The translations under genes and the position numbers were made by a program. The notes beneath the pieces are model-generated. The model did no database searches and was not told the DNA's origin. It saw only the letters and a list, made by a program, of their open reading frames with translations. Below, piece after piece: positions 53,074-62,585 of a stretch of 64,000 nucleotides of DNA. The DNA comes from Xiphophorus maculatus. Its lineage: Eukaryota > Chordata > Actinopteri > Cyprinodontiformes > Poeciliidae. Location of the stretch: the NCBI RefSeq assembly GCF_002775205.1, contig NC_036444.1, positions 310,001 to 374,000 of the forward strand. The letters are read 5' to 3'. Numbering within the stretch: the stretch's first letter is position 1; each line of letters starts with the position of its first letter.

Positions 53074-54460
53074 AAAATGTGACGTCCACGTCACTACCAG
53101 TAGTCAGGGACTGAACTAACCCTGCAAGTTGTTGTTGCAAGGACACCAAAAAACTACAAACCAGTGTCTGCTGTGTCGGGGAACATAAGTTGTGTTGTTG
53201 AAAATGAACTTTAGAGCCAACCTGGTAGTCACTGAGGTAGGCTGGTTGAACTCGCCTTCTTTGGAGTCTTGAACGTGGTAAAACTGGACTAACTTCAGCC
53301 ACTGACCCTGCCAAATCTCTTTGTTCCGAAATGAACTCAGAAGCATTGGGATTCAGGGCATTTTGTGACGGTGGCACACTCTGCAAAGATGTTCCTGAGT
53401 CCTCCCACTGTGGTTCCTGATCTGTATTCTCTTCATCATTTGTCACTGAAGACTGCACCAGGGGTATCGGGGCCACCCCGTCTCCATCTGGTCTTCCTGT
53501 TGCTGGTAGGAATCCCCAAGGGAGAAGCATGTCTCGATGCAGAACCCTGTCTCTGCCCTCTCCATCCTCTGGTGTCACGACATAAACTGGGATACTTTCA
53601 TCAGGCTGTTTAACAACAATATGAACAATGGGTTCCCACTTGTCAGAAATCTTGTGTTTCTTTCTTAGACTCAGATTTCTTATAAGAACTCTGTCACCTA
53701 CTTCCAAAGGCATCGCAGTCACTTTGGCATCCCAACGCCTTTTGTTCAGCAACATTCTCTTCTCTGCATTTTTGGAGGCCAACTCATATGCATGTTTAAG
53801 CCTTTTCTTTAGGTCTCTCACATACTGTGAATGTGTTTTGTGGTTGTAACCTTGAGGGCTGATGCCAAAGCAAATGTCGATGGGGAGACGTGGCTCTCTA
53901 CCAAACATTAAAAGAAAAGGAGCTTCCCCAGTCACATCATTCCTGGTACAATTGTAGGCATGCACCAGAGGCCTAACATATTTCCTCCATTCTTCTTTCT
54001 TTTTGTCCTCCAGTGTCCCCAAGAGATCAAGCAAAGTTCTGTTAAATCTTTCTACTGGATTGCCCCTCGGATGGTAGGGCATAGTTCGAGATTTGGAAAT
54101 TCCAGCAAGTTTGCAGAGTTCCGCCACGACTTCAGACTCAAAACAAGCTCCCTGATCACTATGCAGCCGGCGGGGAAAACCATAGTGACTGATGAAATTC
54201 TCCCACAACACTGCAGCAACAGTTTTGGCAGTCTGATCTCTAGTTGGATATGCCTGAGCATATTTGGTGTAGTGATCTGTTATCACCAAAATATTTCGAG
54301 TGTCTTTGGAGTCAGGTTCTAAAGATAAAAAATCCATGCAAACCAGTTCAAGAGGACCACTGACTTTGATGTTTACTAACTTAGATGCTCTCTGTACCCT
54401 TGCCTTTCTTCTCACACACCTTTCACAGATTTTACACTTTGCCTCAATGTACTTAGCCAT
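53072..54460 (-). pseudogene. Gypsy integrase, catalytic core and C-terminal region
   Basis: The frame starts inside the zinc finger (CKICERC, the CC of HHCC). The core shows the DDE triad: Asp in VCMDFLSL, Asp in LHSDQGACFES and Glu in RGNPVERFNRTLLD. A GPY/F-like region (VGDRVLIRNL...KWEPIVHIV) follows, then a hydrophilic tail. Role: strand transfer of the element's cDNA. A frameshift at about 54460-54475 separates it from its N-terminal HH half, so the copy is broken. Confidence 0.9.
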
Positions 54461-55019
54461 TTTTGGCCAAAAAAATCAATCTTGCTCTAGCAAGCTCAAG
54501 AGTTCTTTCTATGCCCATATGCCCTGTCTCTGTATGGACACCTTCGAAAGCTCTTTCTCTGTGGCTGCTAGGCAGTACAAGCTGATTAAAAGTTTCACCT
54601 CTTTGGTTGCAAACTTTACGGTACAGTACTCCTTCTATCAAAACTAGTTTTGACCTCTCCCGCAGAAGTAAAGACACTTCTGACTCTTCAACCATGTTTA
54701 GTGTCGTAGTATCGGGCTCATTTTCTAGAAAATGAATAACCCTCGCCAAAGATTGATCATTTCTCTGCAAATAATACCAGTCATCTCTAGACATTTCAGG
54801 CAATGCTGAGAGACCTGGCCCTAAGACTGGGTCTTCCAGGTCCTCTGGGACAGCATCTTCATCACACAAAAGTGTCTCAACTGCAAGTATCTCCCTGTCC
54901 ATTCCCTGCCTGTCCTCTGCATCTGCAACATCGGTCACCCCAAGGCACATGTACAAACTGTTCACCACTTCTCTATCCAAAACCTTAAACTCATCAGAGG
55001 ACGGGCTGGCACGATCCAA
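54453..55019 (-). pseudogene. Gypsy RT-IN connector and N-terminal integrase zinc finger
   Basis: A frame of 188 codons links RNase H to integrase. Its C-terminal part has GVLYRKVCNQRGETFNQLVLP followed by FEGVHTETGHMGIERTLEL, the His pair of the HHCC finger. The frame is lost at a T/A homopolymer near 54465, where the partner Cys pair continues in the next frame. Confidence 0.85.
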
Positions 55020-55027
55020 TAGGGTAG

Positions 55028-56770
55028 TTATTCTCCTATTTCTTGAGACTCCTCATCATCGTGAGGTGGCTCGTGGGGCCTCCAAGAGAGCCCATCAGCA
55101 TCAACATTATGCTGACCGGACTTGTAATGAATGTCAAAATTGTACAATGACAATGCTGCAAGCCACCTATGACTTGTGGCATCAAGCTTTGCACTGGTCA
55201 ACACGTATGTTAGAGGGTTATTATCTGTCAGTACTTTGAAACTAGCCCCATACAAATAGTCGTGGAACTTCTCACTGACCGCCCATTTAAGTGCGAGAAA
55301 CTCTAATTTGTGCACAGGATAATTTCTTTCACTCTTAGAGAGACCTCGACTTGCATAAGCTATCACTCTGGTCTGACCATCCTGAACCTGATAAAGAGCT
55401 GCGCCTAACCCTGTCATGCTAGCATCTGTATGAAGCAGATATGGGAGCTGCCAGTTGGAAAAAGCAAGCACAGGAGCTGATGTTAACTTTTCAGTGATGA
55501 GCTCAAATGCAGTTTGACACATAGGGGTCCATCTGTCCCCAAGTGGATGTGACTGTTTGCGAGGCCAATGGCTAAAATTTTTATGCCTAGGGCTCCAGTC
55601 TCCTTTCAACAGATCATTCAGAGGTCTAACCACTTTGGCATAATCCCTAACAAAACGTCGGTAATAGCCAGTGAAACCTAAGAATGACCATAGCTCTTTA
55701 ACTGTTTTAGGTCGAGGCCATTCTTTCACAGCAGCTACCTTTTCTGGATCAGGTTCTATCCCCTGGGCAGATATTACATGCCCCAAATACTTCACAGAAG
55801 TCTGAAAGAATTTGCATTTGGAAAGGGACAGTTTGAGGCCAAAATCAGCAATGCGTTTGAGGACCTTCATTAATCTCTCCTCATGTTCTTCAATCGAGCT
55901 TGAGAATATGATAAGATCATCTAAGAAGGCAACAACCTCCTGGAGGTTAATTCCTTCCATCACTTTCTCCATAGTTCGCTGAAATGTGGCTGGAGAGTTA
56001 GTCAAACCTTGTGGCATTCTACGGAACTGCCAGGTACCAAACGGCGTGGTAAACGCTGTTTTTGGTCGATCTGCAGGTTCAACATCCAGCTGATAATATC
56101 CACTTTTAAGATCCAACACGGTGAACCACTTTGAACCTGACAACAGGGAAAATGTCTCCTCTATCCGAGGTAATGGGTAAGCATCTTTTTTAGTTAAATT
56201 GTTTAGTCTCCGGTAATCCACCACCATTCGCAACTCTCCATTCTTTTTACGGACTAGAACAACGGGAGAGGCATAGGGACTATGAGATTCTTCTATTACA
56301 CCCACAGCCAGAAGATCTTGAAGATGCCATTTCAAATCGTCAAAGTCTGCAGGGGAGACACGTCTTGTTCTCTCTTTGAACGGCACATGAGGTTCTAGTT
56401 CAATACGATGAGAGACACCTACAACGCTACCAACATCTAGATCATGCCTAGAAAAAGCACTAGCAACTTCAGTGTTGATTCTACGTTGCATGTGTTCTTT
56501 TAATTGGGGCGATATAGGGCTGTCACCAAAGTCAAGATCGAGAGTTTCAGATGTTGGCACTACTTTTACATCACTAGCTACCAAAAAGGAATGGGCTTGG
56601 GGAACTTCAGCATCTGGTAAAATGTCTGGTTTGCTGGATGTGATAGGCACAGCCCAGTCAATGGGAGAACACTCAGCAATGAGAGTTTTTGGATACAGAG
56701 TTATGTCACGTTCTGAAACATTTTTGACAGCTAGGTGGAACTTATTGTGGGATTCAGACTTTACCTCCAC
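55028..56770 (-). CDS. Gypsy reverse transcriptase and RNase H
   Basis: An open frame of 580 codons. RT motifs: VRKKNGELRMVVDYRRLN, FTVLDLKSGYYQLDVEP (motif A), MPQGLTNSPATFQRTME and VVAFLDDLIIFSSS (FLDD catalytic box). RNase H motifs: LLHTDASMTGLGAALYQ, VHKLEFLALKWAV, VLTDNNPLTYVL and HNVDADGLSW. Role: copying the element RNA into DNA. A palm box with FLDD is common in vertebrate gypsy families. The domain looks intact even though the element as a whole is broken. Confidence 0.92.
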   Translation of the reverse strand: MEVKSESHNKFHLAVKNVSERDITLYPKTLIAECSPIDWAVPITSSKPDILPDAEVPQAHSFLVASDVKVVPTSETLDLDFGDSPISPQLKEHMQRRINTEVASAFSRHDLDVGSVVGVSHRIELEPHVPFKERTRRVSPADFDDLKWHLQDLLAVGVIEESHSPYASPVVLVRKKNGELRMVVDYRRLNNLTKKDAYPLPRIEETFSLLSGSKWFTVLDLKSGYYQLDVEPADRPKTAFTTPFGTWQFRRMPQGLTNSPATFQRTMEKVMEGINLQEVVAFLDDLIIFSSSIEEHEERLMKVLKRIADFGLKLSLSKCKFFQTSVKYLGHVISAQGIEPDPEKVAAVKEWPRPKTVKELWSFLGFTGYYRRFVRDYAKVVRPLNDLLKGDWSPRHKNFSHWPRKQSHPLGDRWTPMCQTAFELITEKLTSAPVLAFSNWQLPYLLHTDASMTGLGAALYQVQDGQTRVIAYASRGLSKSERNYPVHKLEFLALKWAVSEKFHDYLYGASFKVLTDNNPLTYVLTSAKLDATSHRWLAALSLYNFDIHYKSGQHNVDADGLSWRPHEPPHDDEESQEIGE

Positions 56771-56787
56771 AATCTGATCATAAACTA

Positions 56788-57352
56788 TTAACCTCCTGGT
56801 ATAGGGGCTTCCTCTGCACCACCTACAAGAGCTTGAAACTCACCATTTCCCTGCTTAGAATGGCAGATACCCTTTAACGTATACAATTCACCACTCTTTA
56901 GGTGTACAGGTACTTTGCTGCTGAGTGTGACACGGAGAACTTTTGCACTCTTTGTTTGGGAATCTGTCAACTCACGACACTTGGCATAAGCCATTACCCA
57001 ACTGGCCTGAATGAGCAAAGTTTCTAAAAATTTTGTCCCACCCATCTTCCTGCAATCTCTTGTCATTAGACGCAAGACATTTGTACCAACAAGAAGAGGG
57101 TACTCGTTGTTGTAAGTCTGGTCTGGACTGACTAAAGCTAAGATATGATAGCCTTGGCCTGTTCCACATGCATCTTTTGGGAACTGAACCTCCACCTCTA
57201 CATATCCCACATAAGGGACCTTTTGCCCCGCTGCTCCTTCAATATCGAGTGCCCCTTTTATAGAGAATAACTGTCAGTGGGAAAGGTAATGGGAGTAAAA
57301 TGACTGAGATATTATGGTCACCTGTGACCCAGTGTCAATAATACATTTGCAC
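56788..57352 (-). pseudogene. Gypsy aspartic protease region with in-frame stop
   Basis: On the minus strand the text CKCIIDTGSQVT (about 57310-57345) is the retroviral-type protease active site. About 15 codons later a TGA interrupts the frame. It then continues through VGYVEVEVQFPKDACGTG and YPLLVGTNVLRL to about 56788. The stop makes the protein defective. Confidence 0.82.
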
Positions 57353-57511
57353 TGAGCTCCATCCAACCATGCTTCACTATCACAGGGCTTCCCCACAAGT
57401 CCAATGGGGGACCTGAGAGATTTCTGTTACATGAGATGGCTCAGCAATACTCTGATTTAAAACAAGGGAACTCGTTTGACTTTGGGCCTACCTGTTCCCT
57501 AGCAGGAGCCC

Positions 57512-58745
57512 TTACTTGTTTAAAGCCAAGTTTGGCGAAGAGGTTTTGTCTTGTAGGTTCAGTGTAAATTGATTCTGCCTGGTTTGATGTCTTGCACACA
57601 GTTTCTTTTGCACCAGGACAGCATTGGTTGGATTGGTGCATTGCGGTAGCAAATGAGTGTCGTCTCCACAGTTATAACAAAACTTTCCAACTTTCATGAG
57701 ATTTGCTGGTGAAGTGGTTGGGGCTGCTGAAGTTACAGGACTGCCTTTAGTTCTTTGGTGGAGCTTCCGAAGTGGTTTCTCTTCTTTGGAGGGATAAGGG
57801 TGCTTAACAGGCACATTTCTCTGAAGCTCAGCTTCCAACTGCCTGATCCTCTCTTCCAGTTGCTCTCTGGAATAGACATCTGGTCCTAGAGGGAGTGTGT
57901 TGCCAGCGGGCTCTGAGGTGTCACTTGTGAAATGAGTCCTGGTATGGACTTTGGTTGAGCTTGCCCCCATATGTCGCTTTCTCCTCATTTCCTTTAAATG
58001 GCTCTCTTTTTCATATGTTCTTATTTTGAACAGTAGTTCTGAAAACGTCAAAATGGTGTGTGCGCTATAACCTGACTCTTGCAGACGCAGTGTAGTTATT
58101 AAGGAATCATCCCAACAGCCTCGGAGGAACTGCTTTAGTAACTGAGAGTCAAAGTCTTGCTTGGCCACACCGCTGCTTTCTACAACTTCCTGCAGCAGAG
58201 TTTGAAGTCGACGGAGGTAGTCAGACGCCCTCTCCCCACTGTTCTGATGTGTCTCTAGAAACTGAATATACAGCTCTTCCCCTCCTGTTACATTACCATA
58301 TGCTTTCTCTAATTCTTGAAGATAAGCACTTGGTGTGGCTTGGGCTCCAATGAAAAGAGCCACATTTAAGGCAGGGGTAAGTAAGCTATCGAGTATCATA
58401 CGGCGCTGCTGCCCTTCTGATAGGCTAATGTCGTTTATCACTTGCTTAGCTCGAAGCCGCCATATGCTAAAATCTACTTCTGTTGGAGGTTTTGGAAAGT
58501 TGCCAGAGAAAAGCCGTAGCTCTCTTGGAGGAGGCTGGTGCACTGGTGAGTCATGTTTTACAATATGTTCTACTATAACTTTTTGGACATCAGCAGGCAG
58601 AGGGCTGATTAATACAGTCTCGTTTGCTGCCTGTGTACGATTTGAGGTATGGTTCTCATCATCTGCGACAGCTGGTCTTGCACGGGTGACTGGCTGGGTT
58701 TTGAGTGCAATACAGAGTTGATGATACAATGTTTCTTTCTTCATG
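57512..58745 (-). pseudogene. Gypsy gag, PNMA-like capsid and zinc knuckle
   Basis: The frame carries a PNMA-like capsid (ELRLFSGNFPKPPTEVDFS, WRLRAKQVINDISL, QRRMILDSLLTPALNVALF), a basic stretch, and a CCHC knuckle CYNCGDDTHLLPQC near the C-terminus. Gag of this gypsy group gave rise to the vertebrate PNMA genes. It is offset in frame from its N-terminal part at 58659-59168. Confidence 0.85.
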
Positions 58746-59168
58746 TTTTCCATAAATACGACTTGCAGCTACCTGACTTATTGTAGCAGGGTCCATTTTG
58801 TATGTTAAGGCCAACTCGTGCACTTGTTCCTGAAAACACGTGGTCATGTTACCAATGGCAGGTGCAAGAGGTACTACTTCCTGACTGAATGACTCATTTT
58901 CACATTTAGGGGAGCAGTAGTCATCAATCTGTACAACCTCCCATAATGAATCAACAACTGAGTACTCACAGTCCAACAACATAGGAGTAATACCTTCGCC
59001 AAACTGGCACAGAATGGAATCAGGGAGACTGTCAATGAATTGCACTTTGATAACATCATCAAGCGCTACAAAGGCCCTTTTTACATCATCCAGTTTAGTT
59101 GTAGCTGGGACACCCTTAAGAATTACAGTGCATTCAGGGTCAAAACCATATATTTCACAAAACTCCAT
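58659..59168 (-). pseudogene. Gypsy gag, N-terminal RRM-like part
   Basis: Starts MEFCEIYGFDPECTVILKGV and continues through KLDDVKRAFVALDDVIKVQF, which has the alternating pattern of the RRM-like head seen in PNMA proteins. It ends near ISQVAASRIYGKHEE, where the frame shifts into the capsid frame. Confidence 0.75.
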
Positions 59169-59247
59169 TTTTTTTTTTGACTCAGATGTTAAGCTGTGAA
59201 AATATGGTTTGTTTAACAATATTAGAGATGAGATGAATGCCTTTCAA

Positions 59248-59265
59248 GTCCCTGTTCGGGCGCCA
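59248..59265 (-). other. Gypsy primer-binding site, tRNA-Lys type
   Basis: The minus strand reads TGGCGCCCGAACAGGGAC, complementary to the 3' end of tRNA-Lys (UUU). It lies 20 bases inside the 5' LTR remnant, which is further than usual. Confidence 0.88.
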
Positions 59266-59285
59266 ATTTTTTCTACTAGCTTGGA

Positions 59286-59561
59286 TGTAACCAAAGAATA
59301 GAATTTAGTCGGGTTCAGATAGCAGTTTACTATCAACCAGTTTTGTTTATTACAAATTTCTGGACTGAAATACATCCAACTTCATCTCAACTCAAATCTT
59401 AGAGGGAACAACATTCACTATAACAGGGTCCTTGGTAAAGGAAAAAAAAAACAAAAGAAGCTGGCCAGCAAAAAAAAAAAAAAGTTCATATAGAGCTCTA
59501 TATTTGTACGTGTGTGTCTGGTGCATACAAATGAAAAAGGTTGCTTGACTGGGATAGGGAC
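59286..59561 (-). repeat. Gypsy 5' LTR remnant, cut by a retroviral insertion
   Basis: 276 bp match the corresponding part of the complete LTR (52374-52647) and stop sharply at gggatagggac. The next base begins the retroviral LTR. Confidence 0.9.
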
Positions 59562-60314
59562 TGCTAAGAAAATGATTATTTAATGCTAAAATACACTTAA
59601 TCTTCCCACATGTGTTAATCACTCGTATTTGAAAAAACAGGCTTTGTGTGACCCTTCGAAAGAGGCCCGAGGAGACAAGCAGACGCCTTCAACTGTTTGT
59701 TTAAGAGCATACAAAAGCCATAAAATTAGCATCTCCATGGAAACGGCAGCTGGAATGTGGTAGGAAGAAACTCCAGGAGAGTCGGCGAGATTTATAACAG
59801 GACTTCGGTGCGGGGGGGATATTCGTGCAGGACTGGGGGTTTCCCTCCGATTTGCTTGGACAAAAAACAGAGCACCTTCGAGGCTGAACCAGGTCTCTGA
59901 TTGGTCAAAACAACAGAACGCCTTTTTTGCATATATTAAATAGGGAAACACCCTTTTGGTTTATAGTTTCAAGTCAACACCGGAGAGGAGAGAGTTTTTT
60001 CCATCTTTTTACTCCACGCGGGCGCCTTTGTCTGTCTTATGTGTTTTGTGTTTGTGTGTCTTCCCCTTTGTGTGTTTTTTATTTTCATGAGAAAATGCAT
60101 ATCTCTGTATCTCTGCAACTTTGTTGTCGATTGCTTTGTATGAGATTAAAACTCCGTGATCTGTGACGTCAACACGTTTTGTTGTTGTTTCGTTTTAGCA
60201 GCACGCGGTTGCAGGACGCTCACGGAGAACCCCGCTCGACCCGGCTAACAGGAGGAAAAGGAGAGCCATGCTTTTCCAAAATTTAAGCTAACATAATAAC
60301 TTTTCTCCTTAACA
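59562..60314 (+). mobile_element. Endogenous retrovirus 5' LTR
   Basis: Starts TGCTAAG at the point where the gypsy LTR is cut and ends TTAACA just before a primer-binding site. The U3 part has an ATTGG (CCAAT) box at 59900 and a TATATTAAATA element near 59932. An ATTAAA poly(A)-type signal lies at 60145-60150. The LTR is about 753 bp, a retrovirus-like size. The paired 3' LTR would be beyond the window. Confidence 0.78.
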
Positions 60315-60317
60315 ATT

Positions 60318-60335
60318 TGGGGGCTCGTTCGGTTG
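60318..60335 (+). other. Retroviral primer-binding site, tRNA-Pro-like
   Basis: TGGGGGCTCGTTCGG follows the LTR end by three bases. It matches the tRNA-Pro-type site of gammaretrovirus-like elements, with one change (T for C) and a diverged tail. Confidence 0.72.
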
Positions 60336-61051
60336 CGGATTTTGAGCGGGCGGCTCTGTCACGCGTTGGCCTGGTTCGGCTCGGTGAGGTGAGATACTTT
60401 TGATTATTTTTTGTTGTTTGCACCGCCGTGTGCTGGAAAAGGCGAGCTAGACTGTTGCGGCTGTATCCAGCCACGCGGAGTTCACGGAGCTGCACAGGTA
60501 CAGAGATTGTGTTTATAAAAGAGTCGATGGTTGAGTAATTGGATTATAAATACGCAAACAAGAGGACTGTAGCGGGTCCAGACGTAGGGCTAGCTTACCC
60601 TATTGTCAAAAAGGCTGGGGTTTTCTTAGTTTTTGGTTCTTTTCCCCGGAGGGTTTATTCTTGTACCTCTGAATTTAAAAAGAATTTGGGAATTGTGTAT
60701 CAATTTGGTAGTTTGGGCTTGTATTGGCCCGGAGACTGACTCATCTCCAGTAGACTTACAATTGGCTTAACAAGGCTGAATCGCCTGTCTTCAGTACAAC
60801 GAAGTGCCTTAGCACGGCCAATCGTGTGTATTCAGGAAGACGAAGTGACTGAGCTAGGTTGCGTCGGCCGTGGTGACGAATAGAAATGCATTTTTAAAGC
60901 CGGCATTTTATTTTATTTTTCCCCGTTGTCTCTTCCGTTTGTCCGACACCGTGTTTGTGTTTCTCTGTGTGTCGCGATCTGTGCTTGTTGCCGCAACACG
61001 TGGCTGTCTGCTCCAGAGCTCTGGGTGTGTGTATGTGTGCATGTGTGTATC

Positions 61052-61090
<39 letters not shown>

Positions 61091-62585
61091 CCGTGTGCGT
61101 GCGCGAGTTCGGGCTGGCTGTGTGTCTGTGCAGAGTGAGAAGCTGTGTTTAAATAGCGCTGCTTGTGTTAATTTGCATTGATTTTGCTGTGTTTTATTGT
61201 GAAGTTATTATGGACACTGAGTTGCGACACGTGCTATACGCTATGGTTCGTAGAAGAGTCTTAACGGGAAAGTAGGACGATGGCGACACGTGGTCTTTTA
61301 GTTTAAAAATAAATAAATAAATAACTAAAAATAAAAATAACAGTTAAGTAAACTAAACTGGTACCAGAAAACAAAATTATTGGTTGTGGTTTGATTTTAA
61401 CATAACTTTGAGATCTCTCTTTTTAAACGTGCACGGGGAATTAAAAGGTTCCTGACGATTGGAGTTTAAAATTAATTAAATTGACACATGAAAATATGTT
61501 AATAAAACATTGGACAATTCCTGAAGCTTCAGTAAATTTGATATAAATTTCAGTAAATTTGATATAAATTACAGTAAAACTTTGATAAAATGATGACTGA
61601 CTGAAAACTTTGACTGACTATAAACCTGGCCAGATGTGTGTTTTGTGTTTTTTGTAATGTGCTTTGTGTTCTTGTGTTGAATTGCAATTCATGTTGGTGT
61701 GAAAGAGTGTGAGATTGGAGATAAGATACCATTTGGTATTTTATGTCATATAAATACAGAGCAATTTCTCAGTGCTGTTTGATGGTGCAAAATTTCTAGT
61801 TTTTTCAAACATCCTCTGTGTTAAATTGAACTAACTTCTTAAAATTAAACGATAACAGCAGTAAGTGTGAACGGCAGTGTGAAGTTAGGAAGGTGATTAA
61901 ACGATAGAATCTTGATAAAATAAATCATCTGAACAAATTGAACATAACTATGGGTTCTAAGGTTAAATAAATGAATAAATAAATAAATATAGAAAGACAG
62001 AAAGAACAAGCCAAGAAAATTAGGTCACAGAGGATTGTAGAAATGCTGTCTTGGCAAATTAATAGATAAATACACATGATTGGGTAGAGAAATAAATAAA
62101 CTAAAAAGTATATAGCGTTGACAACTAAAATATTAGCTTAAATGTTAATTATTCCTTCTAAGGCTGTGAAGGTAGTAGGAAAATGGAATAACATACAATG
62201 AGTAAAATAGGACTTTTTTCATGAGTTGAGGATAAGAAAAAAACGAAGATTTTTAGAGAAACAGGCTCTAACTGTAAGAGGTAATTGTTCAGATAACAAC
62301 AACCTGCAATATGCAACTGACTCTAGATATTTTCACAATCAGTCTTTTTCAAACAGACCAAAACTTTAAGATAGATAAAATATTGTTAAATCTACAGGAC
62401 TTACGGATAATTAGACAGGATAAATTAGAAGTCACTCTCTTGTTAAATAGAAATTGGTTAAATATAGAAAAGTTTGCTAAAATTTACAAGATTTGTTGTT
62501 GAAGGATAACATTAAGTTTAAAATAACTTATTGGTTAATAAAACACATTATATGGAACTATTGTAGAGAATCAATATTAAACTGT
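60336..62585 (+). other. ERV leader or decayed internal region; no gag recognised
   Basis: No capsid, protease or polymerase motif could be identified. A short frame at 61210 (MDTELRHVLYAMVRRR then stop) could be a gag start but is too short to assign. A GT repeat lies at 61054-61089, and AAATAAAT runs at about 61305-61325 and 61970-61990. Confidence 0.4.
61054..61089. repeat. (GT)n microsatellite
   Basis: About 18 GT units in the ERV leader region. Confidence 0.95.

Larger units (their letters stand above)
52374..59561 (-). mobile_element. Ty3/gypsy LTR retrotransposon with PNMA-like gag
   Basis: Read on the minus strand, the order is a partial 5' LTR (59561-59286), a primer-binding site (59265-59248), gag (59168-57512), protease (about 57350-56788), RT and RNase H (56770-55028), integrase (55019-53072), a polypurine tract (53073-53061) and a 3' LTR (53060-52374). 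This is the classic Ty3/gypsy order. The two LTRs differ by about one substitution and two homopolymer lengths over 275 bp, so the insertion is recent. Frame breaks in gag, protease and integrase make it defective. Confidence 0.92.

Noticed and set aside
60540-60739. 66-codon open frame as a possible retroviral gag start
   Set aside because: No gag motif is seen and the frame is short. It lies in the leader where chance frames are expected.
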